A stretch of DNA of 64,000 bases from an uncultured Oscillospiraceae bacterium (GTDB lineage Bacteria > Bacillota > Clostridia > Oscillospirales > Ruminococcaceae), in the NCBI GenBank assembly GCA_934481385.1, contig CAKSPD010000005.1, positions 62,001 to 126,000 of the forward strand, given 5' to 3'. Shown here in pieces: positions 16,254 to 25,709 of this stretch (positions are counted from its first letter, which is position 1; every line of letters starts with the position of its first letter). The position numbers and the translations under genes were made by a program. The notes under the pieces were generated by a model. It had not been told where the DNA came from, searched no databases, and saw only the letters and a list, made by a program, of their open reading frames with translations.

Positions 16254-17235
16254 TATCTTTATTCTCCTTATTATTTTTATTATTTTTATTATATTTTTCT
16301 TCGCTCTCCCTGATAAGTTCCTTTGATTCTTCTGTATCGCAGTAAAGAACAAAGAGTTCTCCTTTATGTTTTGCCCTCATAAGAACTGCAATGTGAACTG
16401 CTGTTGCTGTTATAACACAAAGGAGAGCAAGGAGCTGTGAAACTCTTATATTTCCGAACATAAGACTGTCTGTTCTGAAACCTTCTATAATAAATCTTCC
16501 CATTCCGTACCATGTAAGATACATGAGGAAAAGCTGTCCGTCAAATTTTCTGTGCTTTGAAAACAAGGCAAGTATTAAAAATCCTGCAAGACACCATACT
16601 GATTCATAAAGGAAACAGGGGTGAACTCCATAAAGTTCGGACATTGATGTGCCGTACATTGAACTGGAAGGATTTGAAACTTCATTGATAATTGTATTCT
16701 GAACAGTTCCGCCTGTCATAGCAAAAAGGCAGTCTGTATTTGTTCCGAAAGCCTCCTGATTGACAAAATTACCCCATCTTCCTATTCCCTGACCGATAAG
16801 GAATCCCATTCCCGTTATATCAAGCATAGGTAAAAACTTTACTTTCCGGATTTTACACATTATTCCTCCGAAAAGAATTGCACCTATAATTCCGCCGTAA
16901 ATCGCAAGTCCGCCGTTTCTGAAATTAAGAATTGCTTTCAGATTTCCTGCATACTGTTCCCAGCGGAATGCAACATAATAAGCTCTCGCACCAATCATTC
17001 CGCCAAGAACCCCTGCTATGACCGCATCGATTGCACGGTCAGGGTCTATTCCGAATTTTTTCATTCTCGGAAAACAGTATATCATAGCAAGAAGAAGTCC
17101 GAATGATATTATAACAGCATACCATTTTATTTCAAATCCAAATACCGAAAAAGCTGTACTGTCAACTGAAACATCTATATGAAGATTAGGAAAAACTATT
17201 CTGTCAGGGTCTGTAATTCTTTCAACTTCAGTCAT
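16237..17235 (-). CDS. lgt: Prolipoprotein diacylglyceryl transferase
   Basis: Lgt is a multi-pass membrane enzyme that transfers diacylglycerol to the lipobox cysteine of prolipoproteins. The signature GQGIGRWGNFVNQEAFG is present, together with GLLLAMIYCF, GGLAIYGGIIGA and a late GMGRFIIEGFRTDS. At 332 residues it is longer than usual because of a hydrophilic C-terminal tail rich in Asn and Lys (KNN repeats). The tail overlaps the folD start by 17 bases. The start overlaps the upstream M16 gene by 4 bases. Confidence 0.95.
   Translation of the reverse strand: MTEVERITDPDRIVFPNLHIDVSVDSTAFSVFGFEIKWYAVIISFGLLLAMIYCFPRMKKFGIDPDRAIDAVIAGVLGGMIGARAYYVAFRWEQYAGNLKAILNFRNGGLAIYGGIIGAILFGGIMCKIRKVKFLPMLDITGMGFLIGQGIGRWGNFVNQEAFGTNTDCLFAMTGGTVQNTIINEVSNPSSSMYGTSMSELYGVHPCFLYESVWCLAGFLILALFSKHRKFDGQLFLMYLTWYGMGRFIIEGFRTDSLMFGNIRVSQLLALLCVITATAVHIAVLMRAKHKGELFVLYCDTEESKELIRESEEKYNKNNKNNKENKDNGTDN
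16268..16294. repeat. Short period-9 tandem repeat in the lgt 3' end
   Basis: Three copies of TTATTATTT (the last reads TTATTATAT), encoding a Lys-Asn-Asn repeat on the minus strand and lying just before the folD ribosome site. Confidence 0.7.
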
Positions 17236-18512
17236 TCGCTTTCACCGTTCTTTATAACAGATATTGCAAGCTTTTCAGGAAGAAGTTCAGTTTTTATGAA
17301 ATCAAGAACATCACTGCTTGTTACCTGAGAAAGAATTTCAATTTCAGCATATGGAGAAACGCCGTCCATATGAGAATTAATCATAATGTTTGCAACTTCT
17401 TCAACATTATTGAGTTCCTTTACAAGTTTTCCGTAATTAAGTTTTTTGATGTTGCTGAAAAGTTTTTCATCTATTCCCTCTGATTTTATTCTTTCAAATT
17501 CAGAAAGAATTTCATCTCTTACCCTGAATGGATTTTCTGATTCTCCGCTGAATATAAGTGAAAAATATCCGTCACCGCAGAAACATTCAAAATCAAAGCT
17601 TGAATTTATAATTCCCTCTGACAAAAGTCTTTGATAAAAATCAGATGAACTGTCAGCAAGTAAACTTGCTGATATATCAGCAGTAACAGTTGCTTTAAGT
17701 CTTTCATATCCGTCTTTTGATGTACATTTGTAACCGATATTGAAAAGAGGATTTCCGACAGGCTGATTTTCAGTTATCTCATTTTTTACAATGCTGTCCG
17801 GTTCATCGGGGAATACTGTTTCAAGTCCCTTGTCATCACAGGGTTTAAGATACTTGTCACAAATTTCAAGAACTTCATCAGCATTTATATTTCCTGCTAT
17901 TGAAAGAACCATATTATTGAGATTATAGAAAGTGTTATAGCACTTGTAAAGCAGTTCGGCATCTATTTCAGCAATGCTTTCAACCGTTCCTGCAATGTCA
18001 ATTTTTACAGGGTGATTATGATAAAGGCAGTTAAGAAGATTGAAAAATACTCTCCAGTTCGGATTGTCATCACACATTTTTATTTCCTGACCGATAATTC
18101 CCTGTTCCTTTGCAACGCTTTCAGGAGTGAAATAAGGTTTCTGAACGAAATCAAGGAGTATTCCGAGAGATTCCTTATAGTTTTTTGAACAGCTGAAAAG
18201 ATAACAGGTTTTATCAAATGATGTAAATGCATTTGCATTTGCACCTGTCTTTGCATAGAGGTTGAAAACATCGCAGTCCTCATTTTCAAAGAGTTTGTGT
18301 TCAAGAAAATGTGCTATTCCCTCCGGAACTGTTGTATATTCCTTATCAGCATTTGTTTTGAACATTGTATTGATTGAACCGTATTTTGTACCGAAAAGAG
18401 CTTCTATTGTGCTGAAACCTTCCATTTCGCATATATATATGTCAAGACCGCTGGGGTGTTTCACATATATACAGCTGTCACCGGTTCTGCTTGTTAAAAC
18501 TTTCTTTTCCAT
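17232..18512 (-). CDS. M16-family zinc metallopeptidase (YmfH-like)
   Basis: This 426-residue protein has the inverted zinc motif HFLEH (in GIAHFLEHKLFEN, about residue 65), with the downstream glutamate region expected in the first M16 domain. It resembles Bacillus YmfH and the catalytic half of processing-peptidase pairs. It presumably cleaves short peptides in the cytoplasm; the substrate is unknown. It directly follows the partner M16 protein by 6 bases and overlaps lgt by 4, so the three are co-expressed. Confidence 0.88.
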   Translation of the reverse strand: MEKKVLTSRTGDSCIYVKHPSGLDIYICEMEGFSTIEALFGTKYGSINTMFKTNADKEYTTVPEGIAHFLEHKLFENEDCDVFNLYAKTGANANAFTSFDKTCYLFSCSKNYKESLGILLDFVQKPYFTPESVAKEQGIIGQEIKMCDDNPNWRVFFNLLNCLYHNHPVKIDIAGTVESIAEIDAELLYKCYNTFYNLNNMVLSIAGNINADEVLEICDKYLKPCDDKGLETVFPDEPDSIVKNEITENQPVGNPLFNIGYKCTSKDGYERLKATVTADISASLLADSSSDFYQRLLSEGIINSSFDFECFCGDGYFSLIFSGESENPFRVRDEILSEFERIKSEGIDEKLFSNIKKLNYGKLVKELNNVEEVANIMINSHMDGVSPYAEIEILSQVTSSDVLDFIKTELLPEKLAISVIKNGESE

Positions 18513-18518
18513 TCTGAA

Positions 18519-19778
18519 TTATTCCTCCCTGCTTTTCATAATATAAACCGTATCAAGCACAAGTGACTTTGCACACTCGATAATTCTTTCTCTTGTAACA
18601 TTTCTGTATTCTTCAAGCTTTTTTTCAGGAGTAATATATTCTCCCTCATATACAGCTGATTTATACCAGTTTATATATGAATTTATGGTGTCGCCTATTC
18701 CGCTGAAACTGTTTTCAATTGAAACAAGAATATTCTGTATATCCTCATCAGAAAAATTTCCCTTGATAATTTCATCAAGCTGTTCAAGGATAGCCTTTTC
18801 AGCAGTTTCAATATTTTTTGTTTCAACTCCGCAGTCAACAAATATGCAGTTTTTAAGACCTGAAAAATGGCTTGCACAATAATAGCAGAGGCTCATTTTT
18901 TCACGCACATTTGCAAAAAGCTTTGAAAAAGGTGTTTCACCGTAAAGAGCTGAAAGCATCTTCATTGCATATTTGTCATCTTTTTCAGACTTGAATGCAA
19001 GAACCATTTTTGACTGATTAACGTCAAGTGTTTCAGTAAGTCTTTCAACATTTTCTTTTATCGGGCTGAAACTTATAAAACTGAAGTTGCAGAACTTATT
19101 TTCAAAATTGCCGAATGATTCTGACAAAAGCCTTATTATGCTGTCATTTTTCTGTGCAGATACATATGAAATTTCTATCTGTGAATTTGCAATAAGATTT
19201 TTAAATGCTTTATATGCAGATTCAGCTGTTACATTCTGCAAGGATTCAGATGTTCCGTAGGAGGCATATTCAGCCGGTTCACCCTTAAAAGCAATTTCAT
19301 ATGCCTGTTTCAAAGCATATAATCTTTTGTTGTTTATTTCAGAATCTATTTTTGACTGAATATCCTTTTTAACAATGTCAAAAATTTTCTGATTGAAGCC
19401 GTTATCCTTAACATCGGGAGAAAATATACAGTCAAGAAGCATTTTTACGGTTTCTGTTTCAATATCTTCTCCCTCAAGAGCATATTTGCTGTCAAGCCAT
19501 ACTGCACTGATACTGTTGACCTGAAAATTGCCTACCTTTGATATTCTCGAAAAAATATCAGAACCGTAAAGGCTGTTGAGCTTTGATGAAAACTCTGTAA
19601 TGGTAGGATACTTGCTGTTTGTCATACTTACTGCAACGGTTGCTGAAGCATTTTCCGACAAAGTTTCAGGGTCAAGAGGGGTAATGAATGATATTTCGAT
19701 AGCACCTTTTTTAAACTTGCTGTCGATAATTTCAGAAAATCCGATATTTTCGGCAAGTTTCATTCTCTCATATGTCAT
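18519..19778 (-). CDS. M16-family peptidase-like protein, non-catalytic partner (YmfF-like)
   Basis: This 419-residue protein has the M16 fold but no HxxEH zinc motif where the catalytic partner has one; the matching region reads EFSSKLNSLYGSDIF. This is the usual arrangement of a catalytic plus a non-catalytic subunit, as in YmfH/YmfF. It is the first gene of the run M16-M16-lgt-folD-apbE-NusG-II. The ATG has GGAG 9 bases before it. Confidence 0.85.
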   Translation of the reverse strand: MTYERMKLAENIGFSEIIDSKFKKGAIEISFITPLDPETLSENASATVAVSMTNSKYPTITEFSSKLNSLYGSDIFSRISKVGNFQVNSISAVWLDSKYALEGEDIETETVKMLLDCIFSPDVKDNGFNQKIFDIVKKDIQSKIDSEINNKRLYALKQAYEIAFKGEPAEYASYGTSESLQNVTAESAYKAFKNLIANSQIEISYVSAQKNDSIIRLLSESFGNFENKFCNFSFISFSPIKENVERLTETLDVNQSKMVLAFKSEKDDKYAMKMLSALYGETPFSKLFANVREKMSLCYYCASHFSGLKNCIFVDCGVETKNIETAEKAILEQLDEIIKGNFSDEDIQNILVSIENSFSGIGDTINSYINWYKSAVYEGEYITPEKKLEEYRNVTRERIIECAKSLVLDTVYIMKSREE

Positions 19779-19869
19779 TTTTTTATCTCCTTTAAGAAAT
19801 TTTTAGTACCGCTTTTTTATTATACCATATTATTCTGAATATTTCCATAGTTTAATGAAATTTTTTTTA

Positions 19870-19898
19870 TTGAAATAATATCATTACTGTGATATAAT
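19870..19898 (+). promoter_or_regulatory. Promoter of the DUF3810 gene
   Basis: TTGAAA (19870-19875), a 17-base spacer and TATAAT (19893-19898), followed by AGGAGG before the ATG at 19931. Confidence 0.75.
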
Positions 19899-19930
19899 AG
19901 AATAAAAAGTATCAGGAGGCATTTTTCAGA

Positions 19931-21031
19931 ATGAAAAAATCTTTTATAATTTCGGGGGCAATCATAATATTCTGTTTACTTGTCAATATTACTGCAAGGC
20001 TTTGGACGGGTTTTGCTGATTTTTATGTGCGGAATATTTTTCCTTTTTTCAGCAATATTTTTTCATTCTTAAGCGGATTGTTCAGTTTTTCAGTCGGAGA
20101 AGTTTTCCTGTTTATTCTGGCAATTTTTATTATAATAGGAATACCTGCAATTTTTGTAATATTAATCAGAAGCAAAAATTCAAGAAAAAAGGTTCTGAAA
20201 ATATATACTTCAATTGCTCTTTTTATAATCACGTTTGCCGTTTTTTCTGAAACATTCAACTGCTTTATAATGTATCAATGCACTCCGTTTTCAAATGTTT
20301 ATTTCAATGAATCCGAACGTTCAAGAGAACAGCTAACTGAACTTTATTCAGTTCTTGTTGATGAAACAAACAAGCTTGCTGAACAGGTTGAACGTGATTC
20401 TGAGGGGAATTTTAAAATCACCTGCGATATGAACGAAGAAGCTAAAAAAGCTATGAAGAAAATGGGTGAAAAATATCCGCAGTTCAAAGGATATTATCCT
20501 GACCCAAAGCCGATTAAAACTTCTTACATAATGAGTCAGACCCGTACGCTCGGAATTTATTTTCCTTTTACTATGGAGGCAAATTATAATCCGAGTGTTT
20601 ATGAAAGCAATCTCCCGAATACAGTTTGTCACGAATTTTCACATCTCAAAGGAATTATTCTTGAAGATGAAGCCGGATTCTTTGCATTTGTAGCCTGCAT
20701 ACAAAGTGACAATATTGAAATTCAGTACAGCGGTTATCTAAATGCTCTGGAATATGTAAGCAATGAAATTTATAAAAACAATATTTTGGAGGCTTTTGAA
20801 ATATCTCAGAAAATTTCTGAAAAAACTTCTCAGGATATGTATAAATTCGTTCCGGAAGAATTCTGGGAGGAAAACAAGGACAAAGAAATAATTTCAAGTG
20901 AAACAATCGGAAAGGTTTCTGATAATTTTACTGACACAAATCTTAAAATAAACGGCGTTGAGGACGGTATACAAAGTTACAGCAGAATTGTAAATCTTCT
21001 GCTTGATTATTATTTCGGCGGTGAAAAATAA
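19931..21031 (+). CDS. DUF3810-family membrane protein with HExxH motif
   Basis: This 366-residue protein has three N-terminal membrane helices (about residues 5-20, 45-80 and 90-115) and a large extracytoplasmic or cytoplasmic domain. That domain contains VCHEFSHLKGIILEDEAGFF around residue 235. The HExxH followed by a downstream Glu fits a gluzincin-type metalloprotease site, so peptidase activity is plausible but unproven. The family is DUF3810. It is a monocistronic plus-strand gene with a good promoter and terminator, divergent from the M16 operon. Confidence 0.82.
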   Translation: MKKSFIISGAIIIFCLLVNITARLWTGFADFYVRNIFPFFSNIFSFLSGLFSFSVGEVFLFILAIFIIIGIPAIFVILIRSKNSRKKVLKIYTSIALFIITFAVFSETFNCFIMYQCTPFSNVYFNESERSREQLTELYSVLVDETNKLAEQVERDSEGNFKITCDMNEEAKKAMKKMGEKYPQFKGYYPDPKPIKTSYIMSQTRTLGIYFPFTMEANYNPSVYESNLPNTVCHEFSHLKGIILEDEAGFFAFVACIQSDNIEIQYSGYLNALEYVSNEIYKNNILEAFEISQKISEKTSQDMYKFVPEEFWEENKDKEIISSETIGKVSDNFTDTNLKINGVEDGIQSYSRIVNLLLDYYFGGEK

Positions 21032-21033
21032 AC

Positions 21034-21063
21034 AAGGCGGTTTTTTATTAAAACCGCCTTTTT
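21034..21063. terminator. Bidirectional terminator after the DUF3810 gene
   Basis: AAGGCGGTTT (21034-21043) pairs with AAACCGCCTT (21051-21060), followed by Ts. It also serves the convergent lipoprotein gene. Confidence 0.85.
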
Positions 21064-21066
21064 CAC

Positions 21067-21663
21067 TTATGATGATACTGTTGTTTCTGTTTCAGTCTTA
21101 GGAACTGTTGCTGATGTTGTTTCTTCCGGTTTGATTTCCGAACCTATTTCAGACATTTCACCAAATTCCATTACAAGTTTCATATTCGGCATTTCAAAAC
21201 GCTTGAGATTGCCGGATTTATCAGCAGTAAGAATATATTCTCCGCTTTCAAGATTTCCGCTTATCTTTATTTCACCGTTTTCGGATTCTCCTGAAAGTTC
21301 CTCCTGTCTTGCAAGCTCATCAGCAACCGAAATCAGATTTGACATCATTGATTTAACCGGAAGTGCTGACTGCGGAACTGAAAAACTTAATCCCTTATAA
21401 GATGCCGTTGATGTTCCGTCTGTAAATTCAAGCTTTACACCGCTTAAAGTATTCGGGGAATCAAATTCTATCTCCCACATACCCTCTCCGAAACGGCAGA
21501 GAACTCCGCTTGCTTTCATCTGGTCAAGAGTTATTTCAGTTTCTGTCTGGAATGCTGTATTAAGACCATTTTCAGCAGTACCTGTTTCAGATGAAGGAGT
21601 CTTACAGCCTGTCATCGATAAAAACATTATTCCTGTAAAAGCCAATGTAACAAGTCTTTTCAT
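21067..21663 (-). CDS. Putative lipoprotein of unknown function
   Basis: This 198-residue protein starts with a signal peptide ending in the lipobox SMTGC (Cys at about residue 20). A beta-rich domain follows with sequence such as GEGMWEIEFDSPNTL and GEYILTADKSGNLKRFEMP. It ends in a Thr/Glu-rich tail. No known domain is recognised. The sequence pattern resembles outer-surface lipoproteins of the LolA/LppX or MucB type that report on membrane state, but this is only a vague impression. Confidence 0.7.
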   Translation of the reverse strand: MKRLVTLAFTGIMFLSMTGCKTPSSETGTAENGLNTAFQTETEITLDQMKASGVLCRFGEGMWEIEFDSPNTLSGVKLEFTDGTSTASYKGLSFSVPQSALPVKSMMSNLISVADELARQEELSGESENGEIKISGNLESGEYILTADKSGNLKRFEMPNMKLVMEFGEMSEIGSEIKPEETTSATVPKTETETTVSS

Positions 21664-21721
21664 AAATAAAAATCTCCTGTCTTTATGTTCTGACTTTTTA
21701 CATCTTTTAATTTTTACTGAT

Positions 21722-23353
21722 TTATTTTATACTCATAAATGAGGCTGACAGGTTTTTTATAATATCTGTCGGGAGCATTGCCTCATATCCCATTTTTTCA
21801 GCAGTTATGTCACCTGCAAGACCATGTATATATACTCCGTATGTGCAGGCATCGAATGCTGAATATCCCTGTGCGGAAAGTGATGCTATGATTCCGGCAA
21901 GAACATCACCGCTTCCGCCTCTGCTCATTCCCGGATTGCCGTTGATATTGACCATACATCTCTGTGAATCTGCCGTAACTGTTCCAGCACCTTTGAGAAC
22001 AAGCGTTACACCATATTTTTCCGCAAATTTCATAGCTGTTTCTATTCTGTTTTTTTGTATTCCCTCTGTACCTGCCTCACAAAGACGTGACATTTCCTTC
22101 GGGTGAGGAGTAAGTATAATATCTGCTTTGCTCTCTGATAATATATTTATGCAGGAGGATATACAGTTTATGCCGTCTGCATCTATAATTACAGGACAAT
22201 CCGCATTTTTTACTATAAATTCCGTAAGCTTTCTTGTTGAATCGGTAACACCCATTCCACAGCCTATAAGTATTGAACTGTATGATTTTATCGTTTTAAG
22301 AAGAATATCCCTGTTTTCTTCAAAAAGAATATAGCCTTCGCTGTCTGTTGCAAGAGGAAGTGTTATTGCCTCCGGAATCTGCTGTGATATATTATTTATA
22401 CATGTCCAAGATGATGCAACAGTAAGAAGTCCGACTCCGGAACGCAGTGCGGAAAGCGAGGACATTATTGATGCTCCTCTCATACGGTCACTTCCGGTTA
22501 TTGAAAGCATTTTCCCGAAATCGCCTTTATTTGCATCAATTTTTCTGTGCTGTTTAAGTGACTTTACAATACTTAAATCTACTACATTCATGTTCTTCGA
22601 GAGAACTGAAAGGCTTCCCTCATGAAGTCCTATATCAAAAACCTGAACTTCTCCGCAGAATTGTCTTAAAGGATACTGAGTCATTCCGCTTTTTATATAT
22701 CCGAATACCGCTGTATAATCTGCATTGAATGTTCCTGAAGATACTTCGCCTGTCATACAGTTTGCACCGCTGGGAACATCTGCTGCTATTTTTATTTTCG
22801 GCTGTGAGGCTTTGAAATATTCGGCAATCTCTTTGTCGAGAACACCATGAAATCCTGTTCCGAATACTCCGTCAACTATAACTTCACTTTCAGCGACAGC
22901 ATTCATTATTGAAGATATTCTTGATTCTTCCTGCCGTTTTGTTTTTCTGGCAGAATCCTTGTAAAGCTCCCCTGTCATAAATGCAAGTTCCTGTGATTCA
23001 ACAGAATTTTTTATACCTTTGTCACGATAACCGTTAAGAAATTTTGCTCTTGATTTCGGAATTTTTGAAAATGCATTCTTGGCTATATCAGTTGAAGGCA
23101 TTCCGCAGACATGCACAAATGTAACATCATATCCGCTGTATATAAGTTCACGTCCTGCAACAAAACAGTCACCGCCGTTATTTCCTTTTCCGCAAAGAAA
23201 CAATATTTTTCTTGCATCTTTTTTATGGCTTATTTCTGATATGAACTTTGCAAGCTTTATTCCTGCATTCTCCATCAGGACAGAACGGCTTGTTCCGAGT
23301 TTTTCGGATAAAATTTCAATTTTTCCCATTTCTTCAGGTGTTACAATTCTCAT
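21722..23353 (-). CDS. nnr: Bifunctional NAD(P)HX epimerase / ADP-dependent NAD(P)HX dehydratase
   Basis: This repair enzyme restores hydrated NADH and NADPH. Residues 1-230 are the YjeF-N epimerase domain, with MENAGIKLAKFI, CGKGNNGGDCFVAGREL and VDGVFGTGFHG. Residues about 250-543 are the ribokinase-like dehydratase, with TGSDRMRGASIMS, LTPHPKEMSRL, LVLKGAGTVTA and NPGMSRGGSGDVLAGIIASL. Total 543, as expected for the fused form. It follows the tyrosine phosphatase gene, but a terminator separates the two. Confidence 0.95.
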   Translation of the reverse strand: MRIVTPEEMGKIEILSEKLGTSRSVLMENAGIKLAKFISEISHKKDARKILFLCGKGNNGGDCFVAGRELIYSGYDVTFVHVCGMPSTDIAKNAFSKIPKSRAKFLNGYRDKGIKNSVESQELAFMTGELYKDSARKTKRQEESRISSIMNAVAESEVIVDGVFGTGFHGVLDKEIAEYFKASQPKIKIAADVPSGANCMTGEVSSGTFNADYTAVFGYIKSGMTQYPLRQFCGEVQVFDIGLHEGSLSVLSKNMNVVDLSIVKSLKQHRKIDANKGDFGKMLSITGSDRMRGASIMSSLSALRSGVGLLTVASSWTCINNISQQIPEAITLPLATDSEGYILFEENRDILLKTIKSYSSILIGCGMGVTDSTRKLTEFIVKNADCPVIIDADGINCISSCINILSESKADIILTPHPKEMSRLCEAGTEGIQKNRIETAMKFAEKYGVTLVLKGAGTVTADSQRCMVNINGNPGMSRGGSGDVLAGIIASLSAQGYSAFDACTYGVYIHGLAGDITAEKMGYEAMLPTDIIKNLSASFMSIK

Positions 23354-23368
23354 AAAAATCTCCTTAAA

Positions 23369-23402
23369 AAAATAAGGGCAAATAATATCTGCCCTTATTT
23401 TC
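23369..23402 (-). terminator. Terminator of the tyrosine kinase/phosphatase operon
   Basis: AAAATAAGGGCA pairs with TGCCCTTATTTT; on the minus strand the hairpin overlaps the phosphatase stop codon and is followed by a U run. Confidence 0.8.
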
Positions 23403-24078
23403 TGTATTCTTCAAAAATTTTGTCTGACCTTTCTATACTCTCTTTCAGCTTTCCTTTTTTCAGAATAACATCAAAATCAGGAATTCTTGATGTCATATTA
23501 TGGCAGTCACTTCCGAATACAAGAGGATAACCCTCTTTTATAAGCGACTTAACAAAGTGTTTTTCACGAAAATTCCGAAAAGCCTGATTGTTTATCTGAA
23601 ATACTGCATCAATTTTAAGCAGTTCCTCAATCTCTGATTTTTCATATAATCCGATATATCTGTGTATATGAGCAATTATTGGTTTAAGCTTATAATCATA
23701 TGATATACTGTATATTTCATCTGTCAGATTTTTAGGACAGTCATAATAGGGAGGTTCAAGAAGTATGAGATTAGTTCCCTCAATCGCAAGCTTTTCTATT
23801 CCGTCACATTCACTGATTCCGCTTTCCATAAGAATTTCTGCTCCAAGATATATCTCTTTAACAGGGATATTCTTCCGAGAAAGCTTTTCATATGCAGATT
23901 TACGCTTTTTAATGAAACTTTCAACGGATTCTTCTCTGTGTGCATAAAAATGAGGAGTAGCTACTACACGTTCAAGTCCCTGTTCTGAAAGCTTTTCAAG
24001 CATCTGAACTGATTCTTCGGCACTTTTTGAACCGTCATCAATTTCCGGAAGTATGTGGCTGTGGTAATCTGTAAACAT
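23395..24078 (-). CDS. CpsB/CapC-type protein-tyrosine phosphatase (PHP domain)
   Basis: This 227-residue manganese-dependent phosphatase belongs to the PHP superfamily, with metal motifs DYHSHILPEIDDGS at the N-terminus, ATPHFYAH, IAHIHRY and a late FGSDCHN. It dephosphorylates the C-terminal tyrosine cluster of the bacterial tyrosine kinase encoded directly upstream, with one base between the genes. Such pairs control chain length or export of surface polysaccharides. No polysaccharide genes follow here, because a terminator comes next. Confidence 0.93.
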   Translation of the reverse strand: MFTDYHSHILPEIDDGSKSAEESVQMLEKLSEQGLERVVATPHFYAHREESVESFIKKRKSAYEKLSRKNIPVKEIYLGAEILMESGISECDGIEKLAIEGTNLILLEPPYYDCPKNLTDEIYSISYDYKLKPIIAHIHRYIGLYEKSEIEELLKIDAVFQINNQAFRNFREKHFVKSLIKEGYPLVFGSDCHNMTSRIPDFDVILKKGKLKESIERSDKIFEEYRK

Positions 24079-24079
24079 A

Positions 24080-25585
24080 TTATTTTTCCTTTACAGTATC
24101 AGTATTATAACTGCCATAGTTTTTATAATAATAACTCTTGCCGTATCTGCTGTAATATGAACCGTCCCTCTTATGAACGATATTATTTATAATCATTCCG
24201 AAAAGTTCACCATTTGCAAGCTGTATTGTCTTGACTGCTCTTTCAATATCATCAGTAGTTGTTGAAGAATATTTCAGAACCATTATCATTCCTGCAATAT
24301 CACTGCTTATATTCATAGCATCAGTTACAACATTTACAGGCGGTGTATCTATGACGATATAGTCATAAATTTTTGAAAGTCCTTTGAGTATTTCATATGT
24401 ATTCATAGAACCAAGAAGTTCTGAAGGATTCGGAGGTTTTATTCCTGAAGTAATCAGGTCAAGATTTTCAGCAACATTTCTGTGAATTGATTCATCAAAA
24501 GTATTGATATTTCCGATAATTCCTGAAAAACCTGTCTTATTGCTCACTTTGAAAATCTTATGCTGTACAGGTTTCCTTAAATCAGCATCTATAAGCAGAA
24601 CCTTTTTTCCTGTTTCAGCAAGGGATATTGAAATATTTGAGGCTGTTGTTGATTTTCCTTCACCTGGATTTGAACTTGAAACTGTTATAATCTTTTTGTT
24701 TGATGCCGAGAGAGCAAATATAATATTTGTTCTCATAGATTTATAGGATTCTTTTACAGAGAACGGAACATCATTATCAGTTATAAGTTTATAGTTTCCG
24801 CCTTCTGATTTTTTCTTTCCGCCTTCTGATGAAAATTTCTGAATTTCTCCGAGTATGGCTTTTCCGAACTTTTCTTCAATTTGTTCAGGAGATTTGACAG
24901 TATTGTCAAAAAAGAATACCATAAAGATTATTGTACATGCAATAAGCAATCCGACTAAAGCACCTATAACAGTATTTTTATATATATTCGGTGATGACGG
25001 ATTTTTTGAAACTTTTGCAGAACCGATAACCTCAACAGAACCTGCTCCGACTACTCTGACAAGAACAGTCTGTGCCTTTTCAGCAATGATATTACAAACT
25101 GATGCTGAAATTTCAGGTGATTTTGTTTCTGATGTAACACGCAGTACCTCAGTTGAATTTACTGATGACATTGTAAGCGAATTTCTTATATCAGATGAAG
25201 AAACGCTTGCCTGACCGTTTTCATCATAGTTCACTCTGAAACATTCAGAAATTTCATCAAGGGGATATTTTTTAATAAGTTCATTTCCAACCTGTTCCAT
25301 AACAGTATCGTCCTGAAGAACAACTATATATGTTTCTACAAGTGACCTTGAAACGTTCAAATCGCCCTGATTTACTGAATCATTTGATGTGGCAGACTTG
25401 TTGCTGTTTTTTACATACATAGAAATATGTGACTGATATTTCAAAGGCATTTTGAACTTTGAAACACAGAAAGCCGACATTCCGCCCAGAATAACAAGGA
25501 TTATAGCAATCCAGATTTTGCTTATAAAAAATTTTAAAAGCTGAAATAAGTCAATACTGTTATCACTTAGATTTTTTTCATTCAT
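24080..25585 (-). CDS. Wzz-type chain-length regulator fused to bacterial tyrosine autokinase
   Basis: This 501-residue protein combines a CpsC/Wzz membrane part with a CpsD BY-kinase. The membrane part has helices at about residues 22-45 and 205-230, around an extracytoplasmic loop. The kinase has Walker A SSSNPGEGKSTTASN, Walker A' LLIDADLRKPVQ and Walker B YIVIDTPPVN. The C-terminal 30 residues hold a cluster of eight tyrosines (SYYSRYGKSYYYKNYGSYN), the autophosphorylation target. Single-chain fusion is the form usual in Gram-negatives but also occurs in clostridia. Its promoter is well formed. Confidence 0.93.
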   Translation of the reverse strand: MNEKNLSDNSIDLFQLLKFFISKIWIAIILVILGGMSAFCVSKFKMPLKYQSHISMYVKNSNKSATSNDSVNQGDLNVSRSLVETYIVVLQDDTVMEQVGNELIKKYPLDEISECFRVNYDENGQASVSSSDIRNSLTMSSVNSTEVLRVTSETKSPEISASVCNIIAEKAQTVLVRVVGAGSVEVIGSAKVSKNPSSPNIYKNTVIGALVGLLIACTIIFMVFFFDNTVKSPEQIEEKFGKAILGEIQKFSSEGGKKKSEGGNYKLITDNDVPFSVKESYKSMRTNIIFALSASNKKIITVSSSNPGEGKSTTASNISISLAETGKKVLLIDADLRKPVQHKIFKVSNKTGFSGIIGNINTFDESIHRNVAENLDLITSGIKPPNPSELLGSMNTYEILKGLSKIYDYIVIDTPPVNVVTDAMNISSDIAGMIMVLKYSSTTTDDIERAVKTIQLANGELFGMIINNIVHKRDGSYYSRYGKSYYYKNYGSYNTDTVKEK

Positions 25586-25622
25586 ATTTTTCCCTCTTAC
25601 GTAACATATTCAAAACAAATAT

Positions 25623-25651
25623 ATTTTATCACAAAAGATAACCTATGTCAA
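25623..25651 (-). promoter_or_regulatory. Promoter of the tyrosine kinase/phosphatase operon
   Basis: On the minus strand TTGACA (25646-25651), 17 bases, TAAAAT (25623-25628), about 38 bases before the start codon. Confidence 0.75.
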
Positions 25652-25677
25652 TATGGAAATACATTTTTTAAAAAATA

Positions 25678-25702
25678 AAGCCGGATTTTAAAAATCCGGC
25701 TT
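25678..25702. terminator. Terminator at the end of the hdr-flx-frd operon
   Basis: AAGCCGGATTTT pairs with AAAATCCGGCTT around a single base. It lies just after the frdA stop and is flanked by A and T residues. Confidence 0.75.
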
Positions 25703-25709
25703 AGTGTAC

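Noticed and set aside
16254..16352. 33-codon N-terminal extension of folD
   Set aside because: It is read from the lgt tail in another frame, has no FolD homology, and a good ribosome site sits right before the internal ATG.
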